The notes under the pieces are model-generated. The model was not told where the DNA came from. It saw only the letters and a program-made list of their open reading frames with translations, and did no database searches. From Halocynthiibacter sp049608145 (GTDB lineage: Bacteria; Pseudomonadota; Alphaproteobacteria; Rhodobacterales; Rhodobacteraceae), in assembly GCF_049608145.1 (NCBI RefSeq), contig NZ_JBMYXF010000002.1, positions 1-64,000 on the forward strand: a stretch of 64,000 nucleotides of DNA. The letters run 5' to 3'. Below are positions 17,044 to 25,501 of the stretch, one piece after another; within the stretch, counting starts at the first letter, position 1, and each line of letters opens with the position of its first letter. Position numbers and translations under genes: made by a program.

Positions 17044-17061
17044 GTGTTCACGCATGAACAC
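17044..17061. promoter_or_regulatory. Perfect inverted repeat, candidate operator
   Basis: GTGTTCA and TGAACAC, 7-bp perfect arms around CGCA, end 17 nt before the ATG at 17079. The symmetry and position suggest a binding site for a dimeric regulator. The gene just downstream itself begins with a MarR-type DNA-binding domain, so autoregulation is a natural hypothesis. Confidence 0.5.
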
Positions 17062-17078
17062 TTATTGAGTCGTATGTT

Positions 17079-19148
17079 ATGGCCCCCCCTGTGACAAAAT
17101 CCAATCTGACAGAGGAAGACCAGATCTTCCTGCTTCTGCGCCAGCTGGACACTGCGCCAGGGGCGTCTCAGCGCGCAACCGCCGCTGCGATTGGTATTTC
17201 TCTGGGTCGCCTGAACGCCCTTCTACGCGAAGTGGTCAATACGGGTCTGATCACCATCACTGAACGCACTGGCCCCGATAAACGCCAGCGTTTCGCTTAT
17301 ACTTTAACATCCCGGGGTGGCGCAGAGATGCGGCATCTCACGGACAGCTTTCTTGCCCGCAAGCTGGCCGAATTTGAGGCCCTGCATGCAGAGCTGACCG
17401 GTACCACCAGCGGGCTTGTACCGTTTAAAAACAGGAACAGTATTATGGAAAACAACCTTGCCCCGATCCCGGAACTCTACGTTTCGTACGAAAGTGCACA
17501 GAAACTGAAAGTGGAAGCTGGCGATCTGACCAGTCACGACCTAACACCACGTCAGATCTGCGACCTGGAACTCTTGATGAACGGCGGCTTTAACCCGCTG
17601 AAAGGCTTCCTGTCTGAGGAAGATTACAACGGTGTTGTTGAAAACATGCGCTTGGCCGATGGTTCCCTCTGGCCAATGCCTGTGAACCTTGATGTTTCTG
17701 AGGATTTCGCGGCAACCGTCGAAGTTGGACAAGACATCGCCCTGCGCGACCAGGAAGGCGTCATCCTTGCGACCATGACCGTGACCGACAAGTGGGAGCC
17801 AAACAAAGCGCGCGAGGCCGAAAAAGTTTTCGGTGCCGATGATGATGCACATCCTGCTGTAAACTACCTACACAACCAAGCTGGCAAGATCTATCTGGGC
17901 GGCCCTATTGTTGGTATTCAGCAGCCGGTGCATTACGATTTCCGCGCCCGCCGCGACACCCCGAACGAGCTGCGCGCATACTTCCGTAAGCTGGGCTGGC
18001 GTAAAGTTGTTGCGTTTCAAACCCGCAACCCACTGCACCGTGCCCACCAGGAATTGACCTTCCGCGCCGCGCGCGAAGCCCAGGCCAACCTGCTGATCCA
18101 CCCGGTTGTTGGCATGACCAAGCCTGGTGATGTTGATCACTTCACCCGCGTTCGCTGCTACGAAGCTGTACTGGATAAATACCCTGCAGCAACCACATCC
18201 ATGTCCTTGTTGAACCTGGCGATGCGTATGGCTGGCCCTCGTGAAGCTGTCTGGCACGGCCTGATCCGCAAAAACCACGGCTGCACCCATTTCATCGTTG
18301 GCCGCGACCACGCAGGCCCTGGCAAGAACTCCGCCGGGGATGATTTCTATGGCCCATATGATGCACAGGACCTGTTCCGGGAACATCAGGAAGAAATGGG
18401 CATCGAAATGGTCGATTTCAAACACATGGTTTATGTGCAGGAGCGCGCCCAATACGAACCAGCGGATGAAATCAAAGATGCGGATGACGTGACCATCCTG
18501 AACATCTCTGGCACAGAGCTGCGTCGCCGTCTGGCAGAAGGCCTTGAGATCCCTGAATGGTTCTCATTCCCGGAAGTTGTGACAGAACTGCGCCGCACCA
18601 AACCACCGCGTTCCCAGCAAGGCTTCACCGTTTTCTTCACCGGCTTCTCTGGCTCCGGCAAATCCACCATTGCGAACGCCCTGATGGTCAAGCTGATGGA
18701 AATGGGTGGCCGTCCCGTGACCCTGCTAGATGGTGATATCGTGCGGAAAAATCTGTCTTCCGAACTCGGTTTCTCTAAAGAGCACCGTGATCTGAACATC
18801 CGCCGTATTGGCTATGTGGCCTCTGAGATCACAAAGAACGGCGGCATCGCGATCTGTGCGCCTATCGCGCCTTACGCAACAACACGTCGCGCCGTGCGTG
18901 AAGACATCGAGGGCTTTGGCGCCTTTGTTGAGGTTCACGTGGCAACCAGCATTGAAGAATGTGAACGCCGTGATCGCAAGGGTCTTTATAAGCTGGCGCG
19001 TGAAGGCAAGATTAAAGAGTTCACAGGGATTTCTGACCCGTATGATGTGCCGGTTGACCCGGAACTGGCCGTCGAAACAGAAAATGTGGATGTGGACAAT
19101 TGCGCCCACCAGGTTCTGCTGAAACTGGAAAGCATGGGCCTGATCTAA
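17079..19148 (+). CDS. MarR-type HTH fused to ATP sulfurylase and APS kinase
   Basis: Activates sulfate to APS and then PAPS. Three parts lie in one 689-residue frame. Residues about 10-115 resemble the EPS-associated MarR-type regulators (SQRATAAAIGISLGRLNALLR, FLARKLAEFEALHAEL). From Met 123 (nt 17445) comes the ATP sulfurylase, with RNPLHRAHQE near 315 and GRDHAGPG near 408. The APS kinase follows, with P-loop GFSGSGKST near 523. The usual bifunctional enzyme would begin at 17445, where AGGAA lies 7 nt upstream. The cell may therefore make the fusion, the shorter enzyme, or both. No stop codon separates the regulator from the enzyme. Confidence 0.9.
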   Translation: MAPPVTKSNLTEEDQIFLLLRQLDTAPGASQRATAAAIGISLGRLNALLREVVNTGLITITERTGPDKRQRFAYTLTSRGGAEMRHLTDSFLARKLAEFEALHAELTGTTSGLVPFKNRNSIMENNLAPIPELYVSYESAQKLKVEAGDLTSHDLTPRQICDLELLMNGGFNPLKGFLSEEDYNGVVENMRLADGSLWPMPVNLDVSEDFAATVEVGQDIALRDQEGVILATMTVTDKWEPNKAREAEKVFGADDDAHPAVNYLHNQAGKIYLGGPIVGIQQPVHYDFRARRDTPNELRAYFRKLGWRKVVAFQTRNPLHRAHQELTFRAAREAQANLLIHPVVGMTKPGDVDHFTRVRCYEAVLDKYPAATTSMSLLNLAMRMAGPREAVWHGLIRKNHGCTHFIVGRDHAGPGKNSAGDDFYGPYDAQDLFREHQEEMGIEMVDFKHMVYVQERAQYEPADEIKDADDVTILNISGTELRRRLAEGLEIPEWFSFPEVVTELRRTKPPRSQQGFTVFFTGFSGSGKSTIANALMVKLMEMGGRPVTLLDGDIVRKNLSSELGFSKEHRDLNIRRIGYVASEITKNGGIAICAPIAPYATTRRAVREDIEGFGAFVEVHVATSIEECERRDRKGLYKLAREGKIKEFTGISDPYDVPVDPELAVETENVDVDNCAHQVLLKLESMGLI

Positions 19149-19166
19149 TCGGATCAAGCCAACACG

Positions 19167-19197
19167 AAAAGCGCCCCAATTTTTGGGGCGCTTTTTT
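19167..19197 (+). terminator. Rho-independent terminator of the sulfurylase gene
   Basis: A 7-bp GC stem (19171-19177 with 19185-19191), extended by A-T pairs, is followed by a six-T run. The reverse strand also has A/T runs, so it may serve the convergent gene ending at 19212. Confidence 0.9.
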
Positions 19198-19211
19198 ATT
19201 GCCAGATTTTA

Positions 19212-20000
19212 CTACTGGCTGTTCAAAACCTCGCCCAATTCCAGCGCTGTCTCATACACCGGCTCCCAGGCTTTCATGCAAGCCTCCATGTCCTCACGGA
19301 ATTCTGGGTCGTGGCGTTGCTTCGGCCAACGGTACTCAAAGCGTTCATTGTATAAAATCTGCTCTTCCGCCAGCGCCGCACCGGAATGCCGGATTATCTC
19401 TGCTGCAAGGGGCGAACGCATGACTCGCGTAAAGGCAATCTCACGATCTTCTTCATACGGAATTTCGGGGAAGCACATCTTTGTGCCTTCCAAAGCAGAT
19501 GCATTCAGCAAAACAACCCGATGCAAAAGCCCCCAGCCAAACAATCGTGCAAACCGCAAATGTGGAAATATCTGGGCCGTGTGATCGCTCGCCGCCGGAC
19601 CCAGATCACTCACACCATAGAAATGAGTTCTACCTTCAGTTACAGATGGCTGATAGACAAGATCACAGCCAAAATAACTGATTGTTTTATATCTCGCCTC
19701 GTTCACCGCCCAGAAGCCTGCAAAGATTGAAATGGACGCAGATGTCATTATTGGGCCACCTACCTGATCTAGGGTGTTCTTATATTGCCTTTTGCGAATG
19801 CGCCGTGCGGGATAAGTTTCCGGCACTTGGGCACCATCAGTATGATCTCTCAGCGCAATCTGATAGTCGAAGTCATCCCTGAGCTGCCACGCCTTATGCA
19901 ATGCAATTTTCTCAAAGCCTTCCAAATTGGCATCTACCAGCTGTGCGGAACATGGCGCGCTCCCAACAATCATGGCATGTTTATTACGCTTATCGACCAT
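19212..20000 (-). CDS. Hypothetical protein, possible glycan-related
   Basis: A 262-residue soluble protein that I cannot assign firmly. The N-terminal AMIVGSAPCSAQLVD and the later segment YKTISYFGCDLVYQ resemble nucleotide- or sugar-binding folds found in DUF115/MptE-like and capsule-related proteins. This is a weak impression. There is no signal peptide or membrane segment. The ATG at 20000 has AAGGGTG 3-9 nt upstream; an upstream start at 20021 lacks this. It ends a minus-strand run after phzF, but codon use looks less typical and the region may be separately transcribed. Confidence 0.65.
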   Translation of the reverse strand: MVDKRNKHAMIVGSAPCSAQLVDANLEGFEKIALHKAWQLRDDFDYQIALRDHTDGAQVPETYPARRIRKRQYKNTLDQVGGPIMTSASISIFAGFWAVNEARYKTISYFGCDLVYQPSVTEGRTHFYGVSDLGPAASDHTAQIFPHLRFARLFGWGLLHRVVLLNASALEGTKMCFPEIPYEEDREIAFTRVMRSPLAAEIIRHSGAALAEEQILYNERFEYRWPKQRHDPEFREDMEACMKAWEPVYETALELGEVLNSQ

Positions 20001-20060
20001 AATCACCCTTTGCCAACGCACACAAAACTTAGAGAGACGTTACATTTCTCAGTTCGATTG

Positions 20061-20951
20061 TCAAAGCTCCAGGATCCCCCGCATCACAACCTTACCCTGC
20101 CCGCCAACACGCACGGAAGTGGGCGCGGCACGTGGACCCACCACTTCTACACGTGCCGTTCCAGGGCGGCCCATCCAATGCCCTTGCTCAGCCAGAAATG
20201 CGGGTCTTTCAATAAGATTGTGATGCCAAAGATAGGCCGCCATACATCCCGTCGCCGAGCCAGTAAACGGATCCTCCGGAGGCATAGGTGCAGGCAACAA
20301 CAGACGCGAAAAAGTTCTAGATACACCGGATTTTTCGTTCAGCGTCACAAGAAAAGGTTCCACTAGATCTGCCCGGGCGGTGCCCTCTGGATTGATCGTG
20401 TGCCAAGCTTCCGGTTTCAGTGCCGCACGCCGTAAAGCATCCTGATCCCGTAGAACCGCCACACAAAATGGCGTCCCGGTAGATACAATCTGTGGTGTTC
20501 CCAGAAAATCACCTGACGTTAACCCATACATATCCGCGATAAGTTCTACGTCCATTTCACGGCCAAACACAGGCGCTGGCTGCGTCATCGTAATCAAAAC
20601 CTGATCGTTCTCAACCGTCACTTCAATCGGCAGAACACCTACCCCAACTTCCAAAGAAAGCGTTGCACACCCCTCTGAAAGATCAACATGCCCCCGAGCA
20701 ACCAACGACGCCACCGTAGCGATCGTCGGGTGCCCCGCCATCAGAATTTCCTTGTCTGCCAGATAATAGCGCGCCCCGAAATCTGCGACTTTAGACGGCA
20801 CCATAAACGCACACTCAGACAACGAGGTTTCACGTACCAGCGACAGACGGTCAGCCACTGGCAAATCTTTCGCATCGTGGACAACGACACATCCGTTTCC
20901 AGAAAAAGCCCGGTTGGTGAATGCGTCAACCCAGTCGAAACTATATGACAT
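20061..20951 (-). CDS. PhzF family isomerase/epimerase-like protein
   Basis: A 296-residue PhzF-type protein with the two-lobed diaminopimelate-epimerase-like fold. FDWVDAFTNRAFSGNGCVVV at the N terminus and SLSECAFMVPS near residue 45 (with the family Glu) are typical. The C-terminal DPFTGSATGCMAAYLW near residue 232 completes the pattern. Only PhzF itself has a known role (phenazine synthesis); no other phenazine genes are present, so the substrate is unknown. AAGGAC precedes the start, and the gene lies 17 nt after the OmpA-like gene. Confidence 0.9.
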   Translation of the reverse strand: MSYSFDWVDAFTNRAFSGNGCVVVHDAKDLPVADRLSLVRETSLSECAFMVPSKVADFGARYYLADKEILMAGHPTIATVASLVARGHVDLSEGCATLSLEVGVGVLPIEVTVENDQVLITMTQPAPVFGREMDVELIADMYGLTSGDFLGTPQIVSTGTPFCVAVLRDQDALRRAALKPEAWHTINPEGTARADLVEPFLVTLNEKSGVSRTFSRLLLPAPMPPEDPFTGSATGCMAAYLWHHNLIERPAFLAEQGHWMGRPGTARVEVVGPRAAPTSVRVGGQGKVVMRGILEL

Positions 20952-20967
20952 CAGGTGTCCTTCGCTC

Positions 20968-22557
20968 TTATTTTTCCGTAAATTTCAGCTCAATCCGCCG
21001 GTTCTGGGCGCGGGCCTCAGATGTATTTTCAGGATTGATCGGGTGATGTTCACCAAAACCTGCCGCAATCAGCCGTTCTGCTGGAATTCCCAGGTCTTCG
21101 ATCATGTAACGCACCACCGACAAGGCCCGCCCCTGGGACAGCTCCCAGTTATCGCGATAACGGCCTGCACTGGATTGCGGAATATTGTCGGTATGTCCGT
21201 CAACCCGGATTACCCAATCGATATCGGGCGGAATGTCATCCACCACTTCACGCAGTATCGCCGCAATTTTTGCAACCTCCCCACGGCCCTGCGCCAGGAG
21301 GTCGACCGACCCGCTGGGAAATAGAACCTCGGAACTGAAGACAAATCTGTCGCCCACAATGCGCACACCATCCTGACTTCCAAGGACATCTCGCAGTTTG
21401 CCGAAAAACTCCGACCGATATTGCGCTAGATCTTCGTTTTCGCTTTCAAGGCGACGACGTTCTGCTTCCTCAAGGGTGCGACGTCGCCGTTCTTCAGCAG
21501 CAACCTGCGCAAGTGCGCTGTTCAATTGTGACCCCAAGGCTTCCAGCTGAACATTGTTTGCGCTGTCACGCTCTGCGGCTTCGTCCAGCAAATTTTGCAA
21601 CGCGCCCAGTTGCCCACGCAACTGCGCAACCTGCTGATTAAGAAGCTCAAACTCTCTCTGACTTTCTGCAGAAGCCGCCTCAGCCACCTGCAACTTTTCC
21701 TGTGCTGCGGCCAAAAGGATCGCGTCACGTTCCGCGTCAGATACAACACCTTCAGCCTCTGCCTGCGCCAGCCGTGCCGCGGCCAACAGCGTCAGTGTTT
21801 CTTCGGCTTCACGTCGTTTTTCCTCAAGGGCCAGCGTCATGGCCGTCAATTCAGTATCCGCATTCTGTAAACGTTCGCGCAAGGCCTCTGCAGCAAGGCT
21901 TTCCGCCAAGCGCGCGGCCTCTGCGTCGCCCAGTTCGGCTACCGCCACATCTGCCCGAGTCTGCAAGTCGGCGGTCAGAGCTTCCAGCGCCTCTCGCTGC
22001 GCGGCAGCCAAACGCGCGGCTTCTTCCGCTGCATCCGTTTCATCCCGCGCCTGAGACAGAGCCAGCTGCGCGGCTTCGGCATCTGAAATCAACCGGGTCT
22101 GAGACGCTTCCAGTTCATCAATCCGAGATGACAACGCATCACTTGTTGCAAGCGCGTCATTCCGTTCAGCCAACAACCCGGCCACCTGAGCTTCGAACCC
22201 GGTAATCCGATTGCTTGCGGCGCTCAAGGCTGCTTCCTGGCTGGCATTCTGCCCACGCAGGCTGGCAATCAGCGCCTGTTGCTGTCGTGCTTCGGTTTCT
22301 GCCTGGGTCAGGTTTTCCGACAACGTCCGCGTACGGTTTTCTTCAAGACCCAAGGCATCCGCAAGATCCATCACCTGGCTTGTTAGCTGATCCAATTCCT
22401 TGTCCTGCCCGGTAATCGTTTCGCGCAACACGAATTGCACAATCATAAAGATCGTCAGCACAAACATCAAAACCAGCAAAAGTGCGGTCATTGCGTCAAC
22501 AAAACCCGGCCAGATGGAAGCCTGGAATTTTTGCCCGGTGCGTCGCGACAGAGCCAT
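20968..22557 (-). CDS. MotB/OmpA-like peptidoglycan-binding stator protein
   Basis: A 529-residue protein with a MotB-like plan. Residues about 15-45 form one transmembrane helix preceded by WPGFVDAMTALLLVLMFVL, placing an Asp where MotB has its proton-carrying residue. A very long Ala/Glu-rich coiled coil (about 50-380) follows, then an OmpA peptidoglycan-binding domain (IRVDGHTDNIP, LSQGRALSVVRYM, NRRIELKFTEK). It starts 2 nt after the stop of the MotA/ExbB-like gene. The pair should form an ion-driven inner-membrane complex reaching to the wall. It is not flagellar by context, and the process it serves is unknown. Confidence 0.85.
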   Translation of the reverse strand: MALSRRTGQKFQASIWPGFVDAMTALLLVLMFVLTIFMIVQFVLRETITGQDKELDQLTSQVMDLADALGLEENRTRTLSENLTQAETEARQQQALIASLRGQNASQEAALSAASNRITGFEAQVAGLLAERNDALATSDALSSRIDELEASQTRLISDAEAAQLALSQARDETDAAEEAARLAAAQREALEALTADLQTRADVAVAELGDAEAARLAESLAAEALRERLQNADTELTAMTLALEEKRREAEETLTLLAAARLAQAEAEGVVSDAERDAILLAAAQEKLQVAEAASAESQREFELLNQQVAQLRGQLGALQNLLDEAAERDSANNVQLEALGSQLNSALAQVAAEERRRRTLEEAERRRLESENEDLAQYRSEFFGKLRDVLGSQDGVRIVGDRFVFSSEVLFPSGSVDLLAQGRGEVAKIAAILREVVDDIPPDIDWVIRVDGHTDNIPQSSAGRYRDNWELSQGRALSVVRYMIEDLGIPAERLIAAGFGEHHPINPENTSEARAQNRRIELKFTEK

Positions 22558-22559
22558 CT

Positions 22560-23762
22560 TCAGCTATCCGTTCTGCGGTTAGATGATGTCCGCGACATAG
22601 GTGCTGCAAGGGCCTGTAATCCTTCTGCAACCTGCGCCAGCTCTGCTTTCAGATCCGCAATGCTTTCCTGCCGGCCAGCTGACATTTCTTCGAGAATGCG
22701 TAATAATTGAACATCGATAGATCGCAGGCGCATCCGGCTTTCCGCATCTGTATGGGCACCCGTTCCTTCTGCATTTTCATTCATCTGATGCAGAAGGCGT
22801 TCAAGCCCTTCTGAGATACGCATCAACAAGGCATCCCGCGTCTGTCCGTCATCCGGTGTGCCACGCTCAACCATTTGCGCCAGCTTATCTTCCAAAGCCA
22901 ATCGGGTGGCTTCTGCTTTGCTATGGGCTTCATGAGAACGTTCCAGCTGCAATGTCAGCCGTTCCAGCGCATAGGCCAGTTGTCCACCATCCGAACTATT
23001 CTCGCTATCACCAGACGCAAAGCCCAGACGGGTTATTGTAGACAGCCATTCTTCCAGGTTGCCATAAAAACGGTTCTGCCCGTGACCTGCGAAAAGTTCT
23101 AGAAGCCCGACAACAAGTGACCCGGCAAGCCCCAAAAGAGAGGATGCAAAAGCCGTGCCCATGCCGCCCAATTGTTCTTCAAGGCCACTCATCAGGCGGG
23201 TGAAAACATCGACACCCAGTGCTTCTTCGCCCTCCGCAGGCGCAAGAGAACTGATCGTATCCACAAGCGCCGGGATGGTTGTTGCAAGACCGTAGAACGT
23301 GCCCAGCAACCCAAGAAAGATCAGCAGGTTCACGATATAGCGCGTAATATCGCGGGCCTCATCAATACGCGTTGCAACCGAATCCTGAATAGATGTCGCC
23401 GACGCAGAACTGATCTGCATCGTCACGCCCTGCCCGGCACGGCCCCGCAAAAGTGTGGCCAACGGCACCAAAAGCTTAGGCGCAGCTGTGTTATTGCCAT
23501 CAGGATCCGCGGCAAAACCTTCGATCCAGCGTACGGCGTAAAACAACTGAATGACCTGCCAGAAACAGGCGAGAACCCCGATAACAAAGACAAAAACGAT
23601 AAACCCGTTCAGCCAAGGGTTGGCAAGGAAAACGGGACCGATCCTAGGCAAGGCCACATATAGGCCAAATCCTACAAGCCCGATAACGGCCAGCATCGTC
23701 AGGATCTGACTTACCGGATGTGAAAAACTTGGATTCGCCTGGTACTGCTGTGCTTGCGCCAT
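22560..23762 (-). CDS. MotA/TolQ/ExbB-like proton channel protein
   Basis: A roughly 400-residue membrane protein. N-terminal helices are near residues 20-45 and 50-80. The conserved proton-channel region is DITRYIVNLLIFLGLLGTFYGLATTIP, followed by GMGTAFASSLLGLAGSLVVGLLELF, as in MotA/TolQ/ExbB proteins. The C-terminal cytoplasmic part is a long charged helix (residues about 270-400). The ATG at 23762 has GAGG 5 nt upstream; a GTG at 23798 would add 12 residues but lacks a good site. Coupled to the MotB-like gene downstream. Together they form a putative motor, which I cannot place in a named system. Confidence 0.85.
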   Translation of the reverse strand: MAQAQQYQANPSFSHPVSQILTMLAVIGLVGFGLYVALPRIGPVFLANPWLNGFIVFVFVIGVLACFWQVIQLFYAVRWIEGFAADPDGNNTAAPKLLVPLATLLRGRAGQGVTMQISSASATSIQDSVATRIDEARDITRYIVNLLIFLGLLGTFYGLATTIPALVDTISSLAPAEGEEALGVDVFTRLMSGLEEQLGGMGTAFASSLLGLAGSLVVGLLELFAGHGQNRFYGNLEEWLSTITRLGFASGDSENSSDGGQLAYALERLTLQLERSHEAHSKAEATRLALEDKLAQMVERGTPDDGQTRDALLMRISEGLERLLHQMNENAEGTGAHTDAESRMRLRSIDVQLLRILEEMSAGRQESIADLKAELAQVAEGLQALAAPMSRTSSNRRTDS

Positions 23763-23867
23763 TGCGGCCTCATCCTGACTTTGTTGTTCTTTGACCACAG
23801 GATAAGCGATCAGGCCCCTTTGGCCAGTAAAATTTCGGGGGCCTGGAAATCATTATGTGTCACAAGA

Positions 23868-24425
23868 TCATGACTGATCCGATACAAGCACCTTCACACG
23901 TTTTGCAAGCCAGGACAAATCCGCATCTTGCAGGCCTGTTTCTTCCAGATGTGCTGCCGTATTCCAGAGATATTCCGTGTTCGGCCCACGTCCACCAACT
24001 GCGGTCGACATAATCTGCGCCTGTTCCTCAAGCGCAAGGCCACCACAATATTGTTCATGAATGACATCGATTACATAGGTCACTGCTTCCAGCGGGCCTT
24101 CATCGGTTTCAAGCATCTGGATCGTTTCCAGATAGGCCGATGAAACCAGTTCCCGTTCCCGCAGTTCAGCCAGGGTTTTCTCTGCATGTTCGGGGGCAAC
24201 AAAAAATGCAACGCCGTCACAATACGCATCCCCTTGGCGATCCAGCGCCAGCACCAGACCCGGATGCGCTTCTGTCCCGCGATGGTGAATAGAGCGCATG
24301 CAAAACGACCGATGCCAGCCATTCAGCCGCGCCTGTTTCTGCTGCGCCACCGGGAACCCCGGGTTCCACAAAAGCGAGCCATAGCCAAACACCCAAAACC
24401 CGCCAGAAATATCAATATCTACCAT
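23868..24425 (-). CDS. ChaC-type gamma-glutamylcyclotransferase
   Basis: Degrades glutathione to 5-oxoproline and Cys-Gly. The 185-residue protein opens with the substrate-binding motif FWVFGYGSLLWNPGF. The C-terminal half holds EAVTYVIDVIHEQYCGG and the SAYLETI segment typical of ChaC. Length fits the bacterial glutathione-specific family. It lies about 100 nt upstream of the motor pair on the same strand; any functional link is unproven. Confidence 0.92.
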   Translation of the reverse strand: MVDIDISGGFWVFGYGSLLWNPGFPVAQQKQARLNGWHRSFCMRSIHHRGTEAHPGLVLALDRQGDAYCDGVAFFVAPEHAEKTLAELRERELVSSAYLETIQMLETDEGPLEAVTYVIDVIHEQYCGGLALEEQAQIMSTAVGGRGPNTEYLWNTAAHLEETGLQDADLSWLAKRVKVLVSDQS

Positions 24426-24520
24426 TTCACGCTCATTCCATTCCAGCCCGCAAAGACAATGCTAGCCCTTTTTCCTGCGCCCCTGTAAACACCAGGAAAC
24501 GCAAAAGGGGAAGAGCAACC

Positions 24521-25501
24521 ATGCGCGGGCTGATTATCTTTATACTATGTGGCTTCATTGGCTGGGGTGGATATTGGGTTGTTGGCTCAACCACGTTGGA
24601 AAGCCGTCTGAACACGGCCTTTGATGAAGCTGCCAATCAAGGTATTAATCTGCAATATTCCGAATTTGGCGTACAGGGGTTTCCCAACCGTTTTGACACG
24701 GTGATGCACGATGTTGACCTAAAGATCCCCGCAGAAGGTATTGCATGGCAGGCACCCTGGTTCACGACAGCAGCGCTCAGCTATAAGCCTTGGCATCTGA
24801 TTGCATCATGGCCTGAAACCCAGACCCTGACAGTTGGTGATTTCACAACCGATATTCTGTCCAGCGAAATGCAGGCAAGTGTGGTGTTTGAACCGGATGT
24901 CAGCCTGCCCCTTGAACGCAGCCAAATGGTGGCGCGAGATCTGCAGATCAAACCTGTAGCGACACAACAAACCCTTTCCATTTCTGAACTGTTCATCGCC
25001 ACCCGCCAAAACCCGAACACATCTGAAACGCATGACCTCCTCATCAGTCTCAAACAAATCTTACCCCCTGCAGACCTGATGGCAGCTATTGACCCAGAAC
25101 AAAAACTGCCCTTGCATCTGTCCGAATTTCGCAGCGATACATCCTTGGAATTCGCTGGCCCAGTTAATCGGATTGCCCCACCGGTGTTAAAGGCTCTTGA
25201 TCTGCGAGAGGCCAAACTGATCTGGGGCAATGCGATTGTCACAATCGGCGGGCGGCTGACGCCGGATGCATCTGGTCGACCAGATGGCCAGATGGCGCTG
25301 AAAATCCAGAACTGGCGCGATATCTTTCAGGTTTTGGTCAGTACTGGCCTTGCACAGCCTGGCTGGGAAGGCGCGTTAAGTGCACTCACGTTATCAGATG
25401 GTGATCCCACAACCCTCAACGCCCCGTTGCTCTTTCGCGATGGGCAGATCTGGTTGGGGCCGTTCCCACTAGCTCAGGCGCCTGTTCTGTTCGCGGGTTA
25501 A
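24521..25501 (+). CDS. DUF2125 domain protein
   Basis: A 326-residue alphaproteobacterial protein of the DUF2125 family. An N-terminal hydrophobic helix (GLIIFILCGFIGWGGYWVV) anchors it or serves as a signal peptide; the rest should be periplasmic beta-rich sequence. NLQYSEFGVQGFPNRFDTV near residue 45 is a recognisable family block. GGGGAAGAG lies 8 nt before the ATG. The 3' end overlaps the convergent extensin gene by a few bases. Function unknown. Confidence 0.85.
   Translation: MRGLIIFILCGFIGWGGYWVVGSTTLESRLNTAFDEAANQGINLQYSEFGVQGFPNRFDTVMHDVDLKIPAEGIAWQAPWFTTAALSYKPWHLIASWPETQTLTVGDFTTDILSSEMQASVVFEPDVSLPLERSQMVARDLQIKPVATQQTLSISELFIATRQNPNTSETHDLLISLKQILPPADLMAAIDPEQKLPLHLSEFRSDTSLEFAGPVNRIAPPVLKALDLREAKLIWGNAIVTIGGRLTPDASGRPDGQMALKIQNWRDIFQVLVSTGLAQPGWEGALSALTLSDGDPTTLNAPLLFRDGQIWLGPFPLAQAPVLFAG

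Noticed and set aside
21702..22205. Plus-strand frame of 167 residues
   Set aside because: It lies antisense to the coiled coil of the OmpA-like protein; Pro/Arg-rich translation is typical of a shadow frame in Ala/Glu-rich coding sequence.
20968..23762. Zorya-type defence system
   Set aside because: Only the motor-like pair is present; there is no ZorC, ZorD or ZorE-like helicase or nuclease gene, and the neighbours are ordinary metabolic genes.
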